Shown piece by piece: positions 22,481-34,685 of a stretch of DNA of 64,000 nt (the first letter of the stretch is position 1; the number at the start of each line of letters is the position of its first letter). The notes beneath the pieces are model-generated. The model was not told the DNA's origin. It searched no databases and saw nothing but the letters and a program-made list of their open reading frames with translations. The stretch is taken from positions 39,415,834-39,479,833 of the forward strand of contig CM053267.1 of assembly GCA_028583415.1 (NCBI GenBank). Reading direction: 5' to 3'. This DNA comes from Protea cynaroides. Lineage: Eukaryota > Streptophyta > Magnoliopsida > Proteales > Proteaceae. The translations under genes were made by a program, and so were the position numbers.

Positions 22481-22942
22481 TTTGATTCTGAGGTGTTTCC
22501 CTTGGGTTTGTTGAGGGCTGGAAGGGGAGAGTTCTCCCTACCTCTTCCTCTTGTCGCTCAATTCTTTAATACCCATTGTCACTTGTTAGTATTTTTCAAT
22601 CAAACATTCAAAAAAGAAAGTAAATGAGTATTATGTGGGTTCTCCATTGAGTTTATGAAGCAAGCTTGGGACTTGGATGAGATGGAGTAGGCACTCAGTT
22701 TGAAGATTCTGTTTGAGGATTCTGATTTTTGAGGATAAGTGAATCCAATTCATGTGTGAAAAATCAATCAACAAAGAAACTTAGGCTGTCTTTGATACGT
22801 ATAATAGAGTCTTGTTTGTGTTATCCAGAACAGTTTTCACTGTTTTTGTGGCGAGGGTTGGGTTCGAGGAACGGTTGCATGTCATTAATACAAAATTTGG
22901 AAGAATTTATCCGTAAAAATCGACTTTTAGTCTATAAAATTA
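22481..22942 (+). repeat. Direct-repeat array, second copy, left of MULE copy B
   Basis: From about 22,481 the sequence again follows the array unit seen at about 12,336-12,783 (TGTTTCCCTTGGGTTTG through TCTTGTTTGTGTTATCCAG to ATAAAATTA). It is the start of the duplicated segment. Confidence 0.75.
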
Positions 22943-24475
22943 GTGAAAAAGATAGTTACCTCCCTTGTACTATTACTTAATGACAATTGACCCCTAAAAT
23001 TTCAGAAAGGCTTCAATTTCTAACGGTGTTAAAGTTATAATTTTTGTGGATAACTCTATCCCTGAATAGAGTTCAAATTTTTAATCATATATCATTTTTA
23101 AAAGAATCTCCCCTGGCTTCCATGCTCAAGACAGCAAAGCTCCCGGCAGAAATTTCCAACCTGGATTCAATCTTTGTTTCTAGTGAACACTAAAAGACTC
23201 GAATGGTCAAGGAAGGACTGAATCTTCTTGTAGATTTGTTGGAGCTTCTTCTACACTGGTTGACAAACACACTGAGAAAACTCTAGAAAATCCTACCGAG
23301 GTCATGGAAAGAGGATCTAAGGCCTAAAAGATGACGATTACACTGATGCGGCTGAATGTTTCAGTCGTACCATCTAGATCAGGTTCTTTTCTCCTCTTTC
23401 CACAATTCTATGGAGCATTGTTCCATGGTCATCATGGAGGAGCAAAACCAGAGCTTGATCGGCAGATGAGCAAGGTAACAAGGATCAACGTATAAAAATG
23501 AATAATAAAGAAGGAAGAACGGAAGCCATGATTAAAGCTTCAAACTACAGAAACCCAGGAGCACATAACAGCACATATCAATAGCATCCCCCTGAAACCA
23601 AAGTGTCCAAGGCGAGGTTTGAAATTTCTAAAAATCTCCGAATTTCTTTAGAAGGTTCAAACGAAATAGAATCAGAAGTGCCCAGTCCAGAAAGAAGTTT
23701 TCCCAAGAACCCATCAACATGCAGGCATTGATCTACCCACGAAGAGGTAGTAAAAACAAAGAGAGAGGCTGCATCATCGCTAAGTCGCCATGAGTTGCCT
23801 GAGAGCTCCGAGAGATGCCAACACAGGCGTTGCAGCCTTGCAGGTGAGTTGAATTACAAGACAAGGCACAATCGGATAGGACAAAGTAGTCCAAAGAATG
23901 GAATCGAAACCCGTAGAAGAAAAAAAGCAAGAAAAAGAAAGAATGGAATCGGAATTAAAATGAGAAGACTCTTCCATCTCTGCACTCAAATGATCACAAA
24001 ACTGAGTTTAGAAGCAATTGAATTGGGTAGGGTCCCTTCTATTCATATCATGAAATATGGTAGAAAAAGCCAAACTAGCAAAGTGACAGAAGCTGATATG
24101 GATTTTGGGGGGAAGCAAGTAATAGACCACTCTGGAGTAGGGGCTTACCAAGAGAATTGATGGGAGAGACAGGGCTTACCAAGGGAATGATGGGAGAGAC
24201 GGGGCTTACCAAGAGAATCATCAGCAAGATTCTTGTCGAAAATGAAAAGAAATTTGCAGAAATGGCAAGAATGAAGTCCTAACTTTCAAAAGGGTAATTT
24301 GGTCATTAAGAAAAAATGGTCTTTTCCATCGTTAGTATCTAATAGAATATTCCTAACAGTATGGGTCCATTTGTACTTTAGTAGTGTTTCTAAGGGAGAT
24401 AATTGTCTTTTCTTAAAACGTTAAGGGGTAACTGTCATTAAGGTATAGTACAAGAGAGGTAACTATTTTTCTCCC
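22943..24475. mobile_element. Non-autonomous Mutator-like element (Pack-MULE), copy B
   Basis: It has the same terminal inverted repeats as copy A and the same 9-bp flanking repeat ATAAAATTA (22934-22942 and 24476-24484). It lacks the solo LTR of copy A and keeps the intact target text there. It has about 0.5 kb (about 23,680-24,190) that copy A lacks; that extra part reads short gene-like ORFs on the minus strand but no family was recognised. It carries the NASP-like exon fragment at 23233-23381. Confidence 0.82.
23233..23381 (+). pseudogene. NASP-like TPR gene fragment inside MULE copy B
   Basis: Same captured exon as at 13083-13232, with the same TAG in place of the Glu codon near the end. 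A further one-base deletion (GGCCTAAAAG against GGCCCTAAAAG) shifts the frame. The shared stop shows that decay began before the segment was duplicated. Confidence 0.58.
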
Positions 24476-25553
24476 ATAAAATTAATATGGGATTGTAACG
24501 GTTTCTTTTTCTTTGTTGTCTTCTTTTCTTTCTCTCTTTCTTTCTTTTTTTATAGATGGATTCTATATAGATTTGAACCCATCATGATCTTTTAATTCTG
24601 ATGTGTTTCCCCTTGGGTTTGGTGAGGACTGGAAGGGGATAATTCTCCCTACCTTTTTCTCTTATCGCTCAGTTCTTTAATAGTGATTGTCACTCGTTAG
24701 TATTTTTCAATCAAACATCCAAAAAATACAAGTAAATGAGTGTTTAGTGGGTTCTCCACTGAGCTCATGAAGCAAGCTTGCAAGCTTGGGACTTGGATGA
24801 GAAGAAGGTGTAGGTATTCAGTTTGAAGATTCTGACTTTCGAGGATAAGTGAATCCAATTCAGCTATGAAAAATTAAGCAACAAAGAAACTTAGGCTCTT
24901 TTTTATATTTATTATAGATTCTTGTTTGTGTATTCAGAACAGTTTTTGTTGTTTTTGTGGCAAGGGTAGGGTTCAAGAAACACTTGCATGTCATTAATAC
25001 AAAATTTGGATGAATCCATCCGTAAAAGTCGACTTAACATCCATAAAATTAATATGGGATTGTAACAGTTTCTTTTTCTTTTCAGTCTTTTTCTATTTCT
25101 CTCTTTCTCTCTTATTTTATTTTATTTTATTTTTATTTTATTTTCATTTTTTTATATATATAGATGGATTCTATATGGATTTGAACCCATCATGATCTTT
25201 TACTTTTGAGGTGTTTCCCTTGGGTTTGGTGAGGACCGGAAAGTGATAGGTCTCCCTACCTCTTTTTCATGTTGCTCAGTTCTTTAATGCTGATTGTCAC
25301 TTGTTAGTATTTTTCAATCAAACATTCCAAAAAGATAAGTAAGTGAGTATTCGATGGGTTCTCCACTGAGTTCATGAAGCAAGCTTGGGACTTGGACGAG
25401 GTGTAGGTACTCAGTTTGAAGATTTTGACTTTTGAAGATTAGTGAACTTTTGAGGATAAATGAATCCAATTCAGGTGTGAAAAATCAATCAACAAAGAAA
25501 TTTAGACTCTCTTTGATATGTATTATTGAATTAGTTATATAATATATTATGAC
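24476..25553 (+). repeat. Direct-repeat array, second copy, right of MULE copy B
   Basis: Two units correspond to 16,165-17,201 of the left copy. The match stops at ATATATTATGACA (about 25,551), where the truncated copia element begins after AAGAAATTTAG. The same text is present inside the array unit, so the junction may have formed through microhomology. Confidence 0.75.
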
Positions 25554-25567
25554 AAAGAAATTTAGTT

Positions 25568-26400
25568 ATGATGATTGATTACAAGCCTTCAGAAGTTCAG
25601 ATCATCTCTGTGAAATTAAAAGGGATATCAAACTATCTTTTATGGGCTCAGACTATTAAAGCCTACATTCTCTTTAAAGAGAAACTATCCTTGTTGCTTG
25701 ATGATGCATCTGACCATGATCCTAAGGATCCAGAATCTCTGAAGACATATAATACATGGCTTTGTGATAATTTCATTGTTCAAACTTGGTTATGGAATAG
25801 TATAGAGTTTTCTATCTTACTTACTTTGATGTTTTATGATACTGCTAAAGCCACCTGGGCTGATTTAAAAGAAACTTATGGTCAAGATAATAATGTTTCT
25901 GGGATTTATGACCTCTATGAGATGATGTTTATTTATTCCATTGGTGATAAATCTTTGACTTATTACTATGGAGGCTTCAAAGGTCTTATTGAAGAAATCT
26001 AGACTGTGCAGCCTCTTTCTACTGATATCAACAAACTGAATACTCAACAGTCTGAGTTTTATGTAGCCAAATTTTGATTGTCATTTCTCCTGAGTATCAA
26101 GCTGTGAAGAGTCAGCTGCTTGCTGATGCTTCCATACCTATCCTAAGCGAGACGTTCTTTCATCTCTAACGTTTGGTTCCTCAAACTGACACTTTTCAAA
26201 AAGATACAACTACTTTGTTTGCTAGTTGTGGTCTGATACCTCCTTTAGGGGTTGTGGCTCCAACTGAAGTAGTGGCTGTGGTTGTTGTTTTAGCCGTTCT
26301 CAAGTTGATAAATCTATCCGCTTCTATACTCATTGCAACAAATCTAATCACACTGCTGATATCTGTTGGCATAAATTTGGTCGCCCTGAATGAATAGATA
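25568..26400 (+). pseudogene. Copia gag with damaged zinc knuckle
   Basis: The gag starts MMIDYKPSEVQIISVKLKG and reads 144 codons before the first stop at 26000-26002; the rest continues in shifted frames. Near 26,322-26,369 the zinc knuckle reads YTHCNKSNHTADICWHKFG, where the family has C-x2-C-x4-H-x4-C. The first Cys is Tyr, so even a repaired frame would lack a zinc ligand. Gag normally forms the particle and binds RNA. Confidence 0.8.
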
Positions 26401-26546
26401 ATTTGGTGAATACTGTTACCATTTATGATGGATCCCCGACTGTACTAATTCCACCATATAAACCTGCTCCATCTTTTGATCAGTATGAAGCCCTTCTTCG
26501 AAGGAATTAAAACCTTGAGACCACTGGATCCTCTTCTACTGCTACT

Positions 26547-28894
26547 TTGGCTTGTACAGGTACAACTGCCCTTCTTTTCTACACATCTCCTCACCCTTGG
26601 ATCATTGATTCGGGTATTACCTATCACATGACGGGTGAGTCCTCTGTCTTTTCATTCCTTCATAACACAAATAAACCTATTACTATTTATCTTGTCGATG
26701 GATCATCTACTAATGCCACTCAGTATGGTAATATCTCTCTTAACCAGTCTATGTCCTTACCCTTTGTCTTACATGTACCTAATTTTTCTCTTAATCTTTT
26801 ATCAATTAGTCAACTAACTAAATCTCTCAATTGTGTTGCTATATTTTATTCCTCCTATTGTATTTTTTAAGATCTCAAGACCAAGGAGATGATTGGTGGC
26901 AGACGTGAGCATGCTGGTCTGTACTACTTGGAGTCCACTGAACGTTTATTTGTTGTTGTAACTACTACTACTGCTACCCTTCTTCAATGGCATCAACAGC
27001 TTGATCATTTGTCTTTGTCTAAGATGAAAGTTCTTATTCCTGGTTACAAGTCTCTAACTTTATTTCAATGTGAGGCTTGTAAGTTAGGAAAACATCATCA
27101 TTCGTCTTTCCCTTCTAGTTCTAGTCCTAAGAATTCTACTCCATTTTCTTTAGTGCATTCTGATATTTGGGGCCCTTGTCGTGTACCAAATAGGTTATGT
27201 TTCCCTTATTTTGCAACCTTCGTGGATGATTTTTCTAGGATAACCTGGCTTTATTTAATAAAAGATCGTTCTGAGTTTCTTTTTATTTTTAAAAGGTTTC
27301 ATAAGGATATTCTTACTCAATTTGGAGTTCCATTTAAAGTGTTACGTACAGATAATGCTCTTGAATATGTTCAAAATTATGTATCTAATATCTATTTTGA
27401 TAATGGTATAATATCCATCATACCAGTTGTGCCTATACCCCTCAATAGAATGAGATTGTTGAATGCAAAAATAGGTATCTTTTAGATATTGTCAGGTCCC
27501 TAATGTTTTATATGAATGTCCCTCAATTTTATTGGTGTGATGTTGTCTTGACAGCTTATTTTTTCATAAATCATATCCCTTCTTCTATTTTACATGACAA
27601 AATCATATTTCGTCGTCTTTATCCTAACATTTTGTTGTTTCCTGTTCATCCTAGAGTCTTTGGTAATACATGTTTTGTTTGCATTATGCATCCTAAATTG
27701 GGAAATTTTTTCTCTCGTTCTCTAAAGTGTATTTTTCTTGGTTATTCTCGTATTCAGAAGGACTATAGGTGTTTCAATCCTACTACCAAACATCATTATG
27801 TTAGTCCTGATGTTACCTTCTTCAAAGACAAGCCATACTATCAAGTTTCAGTGCCATCTCCTTCAACTCCATCTGAATTGTCGATTCCTTTAGTGCTTAC
27901 CATACCTGATGATCATGAACCACAAACTGACCACATCTTACCATCTGAACCACAAACTGAACCTCCACCTCCCTTGCAAGTTTATACATGACATCAATCA
28001 GTGTCTCCTACTACTACTGTACCAGCTGCTCTGTCAACTACTACTCCTGATCCTGAGGTCTCTTCTGATCTCCCTATTGCTCTACGTAAAGGTATTCGTA
28101 CTCATAAAAGTACTTTTCCTATTGAGCATTTTGTTTCCATAGTTCATCTCCCTTATTGTCATCAAAATTTGGTTAACTCGTTATCTACTATTATTGTTCC
28201 TACTATCCTTTCCCAAGCCTTGTCCCATCCAGGGTGGAAGGCAGCTATGGATATTGAAATGGATACCTTATTTGCATGCCAAACATGGACACTTATGGAT
28301 CTCCCTACAGGTCATTCAGTGGTTCGTTGTCGATGGATTTATACAGTGAAACATAATTCTGATGAAACTGTTGACAGACTAAAGGCTAGACTAGTTGCCA
28401 AATGATTCACTCAGACCTATGGGGTAGATTATTTTAAGACATTTTCTCCTGTTGCTCGTCTCAACTCAGTTTGTGTTATTGTTTCTTTGATTGTGAATCT
28501 AGATTGACCTCTTTATCAGATGGATATCAAAAATGCCTTCTTATATAGTGACTACAAAAAGAAGTTTGCTCAGGAAAAAAATTTAACTAAAGTGTGCAAA
28601 TTGCTTAAAACAATTTATGGACTAAAACAATCTCCTCGTGCGTGATTTGATAAATTCAGCACTATTATTACAGATTTTGACTTTGTTACATATTACTCTA
28701 ATCATTCTATATTTGTGAAATGTCGTTCCTCTTATATCACCATTATTGTTGTGTATGTCGATGATATTATTATTACAAAGAATGATAAGACTGATATTGC
28801 TAAAATTAAATCTTATCTGAATACTCACTTCCAGATGAAAGACTTAGGTCTTTTTCATTATTTCTTGGGGATTGAAGTGATTCGCAGTAGTAAA
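26547..28894 (+). pseudogene. Copia pol: protease, integrase, first part of reverse transcriptase
   Basis: The protease shows WIIDSGITYHM (active-site DSG) at about 26,598-26,632. Pre-integrase zinc residues follow (WHQQLDH, CEACKLGKH), then the integrase core with HSDIWGP, RTDNALEY and, after a frameshift, NEIVECKNRYLLD (D,D,E). RT begins near 28,230 and has QMDIKNAFL, YGLKQSPRA and the catalytic YVDD at about 28,755-28,766. In-frame stops follow LVAK (28,404), VNLD and SPRA. The frame ends in EVIRSSK at the nested insertion. Not functional. Confidence 0.88.
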
Positions 28895-29314
28895 TGTAAG
28901 ATATTTTATGGGCTAAATTAATTATAAGGTTAGTTGATTCAGTGAGAGTCTGGTTACAAGTAGACCGATTTAAGTATGAATAGAGATTGATCAACCTGGT
29001 CCACCGTGAGATTGGTCCAAGGTTGGGGTGGTATTATAAATACCAATGGTTAGGGTCTTCACAGCCACAGTGTTATTTTCTTCTCTTGTTTCAATATACA
29101 GAGAGAAGGTCAAGAGATCCTAACAGGCTGTGGAAGACTCTGATCCAAGCATTCAAAGCCAAGAAAACGATCGAAAATCAATCTACAATAAGAGGTATGT
29201 GTCTTATCATCACTTTTCAATACCAATTGTATTCTAGTATCTGTGTAATGTGTTCGTTAGAGTTTATGGAAAATCTCATGGGAAAAATCCAAAAGAGATC
29301 TAAAAAATCTTACC
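28895..29314 (+). repeat. 5' LTR of nested element
   Basis: Starts TGTAAGATATTTTATGGG and ends ATCTTACC directly before the primer site; the terminal A of the usual CA is C here. A TATA-like ATTATAAATACC lies at about 29,031-29,042. The matching 3' copy is at 32694-33113. Confidence 0.87.
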
Positions 29315-29315
29315 G

Positions 29316-29327
29316 TGGTATCAGAGC
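29316..29327 (+). other. Primer-binding site for initiator-Met tRNA
   Basis: TGGTATCAGAGC is the exact 12-base complement of the 3' end of plant initiator methionyl-tRNA, used by many LTR retrotransposons. It sits one base after the 5' LTR. Confidence 0.88.
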
Positions 29328-32300
29328 CTCCCACACAAACCTATGATCGATAGAAGCATTGTAAAAACTGTATGTTGGATTGGATTGGAAAATGAAGATA
29401 TTTTTCTCCCAATTTTTTCGTACGAACTTGTCTAAGGTTTGGACCTTCGAAATTTTTTTTGGACTTTTAAAAAATAAAATAAATTATATAGGATTGTAGG
29501 TCTCAAAGAAACTGAGTCGGCTACATAAGGTAGGTCGCCGAAAGTGGCTGGATGCGCCCTCATGCCCCTCCTGAAAAAGCACATGAGATCCACGCGACGA
29601 CGATTATTTAAAAAAAAAAAGAAAAAAAAAAAAGAAAAAGAGTAGGGCTGACGTCACCTGGTCAGCCCCATACTAGACCGAGCTGATTTGGGCTAGTACA
29701 AAATCGACCCCGCTCCCAGACCAGCCCGGCCAGGGCCAAGGGGACCAGATAACCCGACTCAGGGTACACATGGGGGTTACACGTATGCTTTGTGACCCGA
29801 CCAAGGCCTCGACCCTGTAACCCAAAATTTGGACCCAAAAACCTAGATGGGTGGAGCGGGTGGTCCAGTGATTGAACCGTAAAACTAGACATCGGTTTGA
29901 TTTTAGGCTAGACCATTTGGTTCAGTTTGGACCAAAGTATTTGAAAAAAAGGTTTAAATAGTGGGTTCAGTCCTCCCATAATCGAGCCTGGCCAAACCGA
30001 CCCAAGTTGAACCACCTAGATTCGATTCAGGATGCAAGAATGCATGTGCCGATTTTAATCGGCGATTGTGGGTACTAGGAGCGTCGGATTTGACTCGATT
30101 TTTTACGCTGTGTTTGTATTTTCGTGCTTTATAGTTTGGTAGATAGTTTGATACAATTTGATGATTTGAATAATTTATTTTTGACTAAAAGGTATCCTAA
30201 ATTAGTCCAATTTATAGTTTTTCTGCTTGTTTGTCAGTTATTTTTTATACCAGATGCATGTAGAAGGTTATGTGTGCATGAGATTTTGTTTATTGATCCA
30301 TATGGTACTGTAAAGTAGGATTTGAGGATATCATTGTGGAATTAGATCGATCCCACCAAAATGGTACACTTATTTTCATCATGATGTCTTCAAATTTAAA
30401 GTTTATGTATTTTTAAATGCTTGTGTAAGGACGATGTACACTTAAATGTGGCATTATCAAGTTTTATTCAAATTAAGATTTATGGATGTCATATGAAGAT
30501 TGGGTAGAATACACTAAAGTGGTACATTCAGTTCCAATATGGTGATCCTCAAACTCTAAATTTATATATTTACATATACATAAATGATACATTATTTAAT
30601 ATACTGTTCTTCATGGTGTGAAAAATAAATAAGAAAGATAATGTTAATCCAAAGATGACATTGTCAAAGTTTAAAGGTATGTTCATGCACATGAATTGAA
30701 GTGATTTTGACTTTAGGGGATCTCATTAACCCAAAGATGGTGAGATTTTTGAGAGTCATTATTCTTTCGCAGTCATTGCATAGAAACTGAGAAGATCATT
30801 GCATGTTTATCCTAAAGAAGAATATGTAGTTGGTTAACTTTTAAAAAAAATTATTTATTTGCATGAATAGTTGATATATTTAATGCAAATAAAATGTGTG
30901 TGTATACGTCTTCTATTGTTTGATACTGTGTTTAGATTCATTTACTGATGTATTCATTCAAGTATGGCTGTCTTAAAGAATATTTTGATATCTATTTTTT
31001 TCTATTCGGGATAAAATATAAGTAAATATAATTACATGTGTTTATATTAGTCTTGTGTAATTTATCTATTACATGATATTTATGTTTGGACTCATAGAAT
31101 GATGATGATTTATGTCTCCTAAGATGTTTGTCTCAATGAATGTGCCAGATGGCATGATAGTTTTTAATTTTTATTCTATCTGGGATAAAGGATAAAATTT
31201 ATTATGAAAATATTAGAGATTAATCTAGAATCGTTTGATTTAAATATATCATTCATAGTAGTTTATATTAGTTGTGAGTTATTCTACTATTGAGGTTATG
31301 TGTAGCAGTATTAAGATGAGAAATATTACGAATGAAAGGATTATCTAAGAGAAATCCAAAGGATAAGAATAATGTTTCAGAAGAAGTCGAAAGATAATTT
31401 ATTGACCTAGCTCTCTAGTACCAGTTCTGTTAGAAATGATAATGTGAGAAAGTACTTTTGGGAGCTATCAGTTATTATTGAAAAACTCAGGGACTTAGAG
31501 ACCAATGTAAATGATAGATTATAGTACTGTTCAGATCTAGATGACTTATATTACTAAAGGGGAGAAATAGCTAGTGAGTAACTTTAATGTGGATTGCTCA
31601 AAGATGGATAGATTGACCATAGATAGGTGGTTTGATCAAATACTGGTAAGTTAGATATGCATAGTTAGAAGGAGGATAAAGATTCTAGAATTCCCTAGGT
31701 ATTTGGAGTAGGAGGGTTCTGAAGATTGTTGGTTTGAATACGAGTTGAAAATGTTAAGCTTCTCATTGTAAAGTTTCCTTTAATATTTAAATGGTTTTTC
31801 TGCTCTTCGTTTTATTTTGTTTTATGTTTACTGTTTGACTTAACATATTGTTCCTATATTGAAAATATAATGATGTTATTTGAAATATCAAAATAAAGAT
31901 TTTTTCTTTCAACTAAATGGAAATAAATTATGTTGTTATGGTGCTTATGATGTTATAAGGTAAATGAATGTATGTAATATTGATCGTATTTATTCTGTGA
32001 TGTAGTAAATAGTTTTTCATATTTGATTGTACAATCTTAAGTTCTCTAATTATACTTGTCATAGTGTTGATCTTTAAGGCAAGTAGCGACAAGTTAAGGC
32101 AGTTTTTCTTGGAATGGTTGAAAAATTTTGTCAGTGGAAATCTTTGGATTCTCTTAGTCAGTGAGAGTGTTTAGATCTACTTGATTAGTGGGAGGTTTGA
32201 TAATTGATGATTTATTTGTAATTGTTTGTATTGCCTATGGTTTAATACGTAGGATTATTGATGAGCATCCATTCTTGACTTGTTTGCATTCCTAATTATT

Positions 32301-32693
32301 TAAGACATGTCAAAATTGCAAATAGGTATTTAGTCAAAGAAGATGGTAAGCCAAAGTATGATATTAGTCCAAACTGGAGGCGATTTGCTTGTATAAGTTG
32401 GATAATATCAAAGTGCGTTGCCCTATAAGGATTTTAAGGTAACGAGATCATGGTAATTCGATCCTTGGACTTAAGTATTTATCTCAAAGTGATTTATGTC
32501 ATTAAGTAAATCTTTGTATGTGGCTAACAGAAGGAGGTACACCGGACGTATATGAATACTTTTCGCTGTTGTTTGATATTAGTAGGCTTGATGACTCGAT
32601 CAAAGTAAATGATGGTTTTTTGTGTAATTAGATTCTATGTCCACATTGTGTCAATGGTGACTTTATAATCAATATATAACCTAAGTGAGAGAT

Positions 32694-33113
32694 TGTAAGA
32701 TATTTTATAGACTAAATTAATTATATGATTAGTTGGTTCAGTAGGAGTCTAGTTACAGGTAGACCGATTTAAGTATGATTAGATATGGACCAACCGGTCC
32801 ATTGTGAGACTGATCCAAGGTTGGGCTGGTATTATAAATATCAATGGTTAGGGTCCCCATAGTCACAATATTATTTTCTTCTCATGTTCCCATACACAGA
32901 GAGAAGGTCAAAGGATCCCGATAGGTTGTGGAAGACTCTGATCCAAGCATTCAAAGATAAGAAAACGATCGAAAATCAATCTACAACAAGATGTATGTGT
33001 CTTATCATCTCTTTTCAATACCCATTGTATTCTAGTAATCTGTGTGATATGTTCGTTAGGGTTCATGGGAAATCCCATGGGAAAAATTCAAAGGAGATTT
33101 TAAAATTTTTACA
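32694..33113 (+). repeat. 3' LTR of nested element
   Basis: Same length as the 5' LTR, beginning TGTAAGATATTTTATAG and ending TTTTTACA, directly followed by the GTAAA target copy. Confidence 0.88.
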
Positions 33114-33118
33114 GTAAA

Positions 33119-33910
33119 AGCATTAGTTTGTCTCAAAAAAGTATGTGCTTGATTTACTTTCTGAGTCCGTAATTTTTAGAGCTAAACCAGTTGATATACC
33201 AATGGATCCACATCAGAAACTTGAAACTTATGATAATCCTGAATATTCTGATATTCATCAATACAGACGCTTGATTGGAAAATTGATTTATCTAACTGTA
33301 ACTCGATTTGATAGCTGTTGGGATTGTTAGTCAGTTTATGCACGCTCCTAAAGTTGTTCATTGGGAGGCAGTCTGTCGCATATTGTTTTATCTCAAGAAA
33401 GCTCCTGAAACTGATCTTATTTATCATCGACATCGACATCTTGACATTGTTGGTTATTCTGATTCTGATTGGACATGAGCTAATGGTTATAAACATTCCA
33501 CCACTGGATACTGTACTTTTGTTAGAAGTAATCTGGTTACTTGACGGAGTAAAAAATAAATTAATATATCCAAGTCTAGTGTTGAAGCTGAATATCGTGC
33601 TATGGCACATACTACTGCTAAGTTGTTATAGTTGAAAACTCTTCTACAAGAACTTGGATTTCCTGTTTCTAGATCTATGTCGTTGATGTGTGACAATCAA
33701 GTTATTATTTATATTGCTAGTAATCCAGTCTTCCATAAGCATACCAAACACATAGAGGTTGATTGTCACTTTGTTCGAGATGTTGTTATGAAGAAAATAG
33801 TTGTTACTCACTTCGTATCTTCTTCAAATCGACTTGCTGATATTCTTATAAAGCCATTGTTTGAACTTTTCAGCGTATCGGCTGAACTATTACAAGTTTG
33901 GATTGGGTGA
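33119..33910 (+). pseudogene. Copia pol: end of reverse transcriptase and RNase H
   Basis: The frame interrupted at 28894 resumes as SISLSQKKYVLDLLSE, the normal continuation after EVIRSSK. It then reads PMDPHQKLE, a frameshift near 33,313, YSDSDWT, EAEYRAMA, HTKHIEVDCHFVRD and LADI of copia RNase H. Stops occur after DSDWT and further on. The C-terminal text LYTPNL sits directly before the purine tract of the 3' LTR. Confidence 0.85.
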
Positions 33911-33937
33911 TCTGTATACTCCAAACTTGAGGGAGGG

Positions 33938-34271
33938 TGTTAACGTTAACAATTAAGGATGGCTTCCCTCTTTGTTTTTTTTTTGTTTTTTTTTCTATTG
34001 TTTAGTTTTCTTATTCTTTGTTATTCAATTTCCTTATTTCCTTGTATTTTCTTTCTTATTTTAGTCTCTTTATTTATAGAGACTTTCTTATGTTATGGAT
34101 TCAGTTTTGCTTATCAATACAAGGGTATGAACTACAAAGAGAGCTATTGATCTCAACTACAACTCCTTGCTGTCTGCTCTCCACTTCTTCTTCTTCTTCT
34201 AATTTCTTCTTCTTTCTTTTTCATTCTTTGCTTTTCTGATTTTGTGTTTGAGGTTGCATGGTTTTGTTACA
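33938..34271 (+). repeat. 3' LTR of the copia element
   Basis: It follows the polypurine tract GAGGGAGGG and starts TGTTAACGTTAAC. Its interior is T/C-rich with TATTTATAGAGAC. The right end is set at GTTACA (about 34,271), the only nearby match to a TG...CA pair; without a 5' LTR this edge is approximate. Confidence 0.65.
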
Positions 34272-34685
34272 ATTCTTATATGCAACCAGGGAGAATATAG
34301 AAAGGACCGATAGTCATCATTTGGAGAAAAGAAAAAATGGATTTGGATTTCAAGAAAATGGGAGATAGAGACAGAAATACATATAACTCTTTCCCTTGCT
34401 ACTTTTGGAAGCCAAGGAAAAAAGAAGGAAAATTTTTTGAATTAGAAAAAAAGAGAAAAACACGTAAAGTGATCATTATTTCATCATTATTTTAATCTTA
34501 TCTTTTTTATTTTTTTAATACCCAAACATAACCTTATATATCACACAAAATCATCAATTTTTTTTTGGTAAAAACACAAAATCATCAATCACAAACAATG
34601 GTATCGTCACCTAAGAGAAAATAGAAAGATAGTCAAATTTTGGGGAAAAAATTCCTCTCATGTTGGTCCTTTCTTCCTGTGGTGA
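34272..34685. other. A/T-rich spacer
   Basis: No ORF, transposon end or RNA gene was recognised; it contains A- and T-runs only. Confidence 0.5.

Larger units (their letters stand above)
28895..33113 (+). mobile_element. Nested LTR retrotransposon without coding interior (LARD-like)
   Basis: It is flanked by a perfect 5-bp duplication GTAAA (28890-28894, 33114-33118) inside the copia RT frame. Two LTRs of 420 bp (28895-29314, 32694-33113) start TGTAAGATATTTTAT; the 3' one ends TTTTTACA. A primer-binding site TGGTATCAGAGC follows the 5' LTR and a purine tract AAGTGAGAGA precedes the 3' LTR. The 3.4-kb interior is A/T-rich; the longest ORF (30124-30318, 64 codons) has no domain. The LTRs differ at roughly one position in eight by eye, so the insertion is old. 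This is a large non-autonomous element that must have used another element's proteins. Confidence 0.88.
25560..34271 (+). mobile_element. Degenerate Ty1/copia retrotransposon, 5' LTR missing
   Basis: Domains follow the copia order: gag (25568-26400), protease, integrase and reverse transcriptase (26547-28894), then, after a 4.2-kb nested insertion (28895-33113), the rest of RT and RNase H (33119-33910) and a 3' LTR (33938 to about 34271). Many stops and frameshifts interrupt it. The left end joins the repeat array with no LTR or primer site. Without the insert the remaining copia sequence is about 4.5 kb. Confidence 0.9.

Noticed and set aside
29662..30318. Small ORFs inside the nested LTR element
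   Set aside because: Short, on both strands, no gag/pol motif; not enough to call the element coding.
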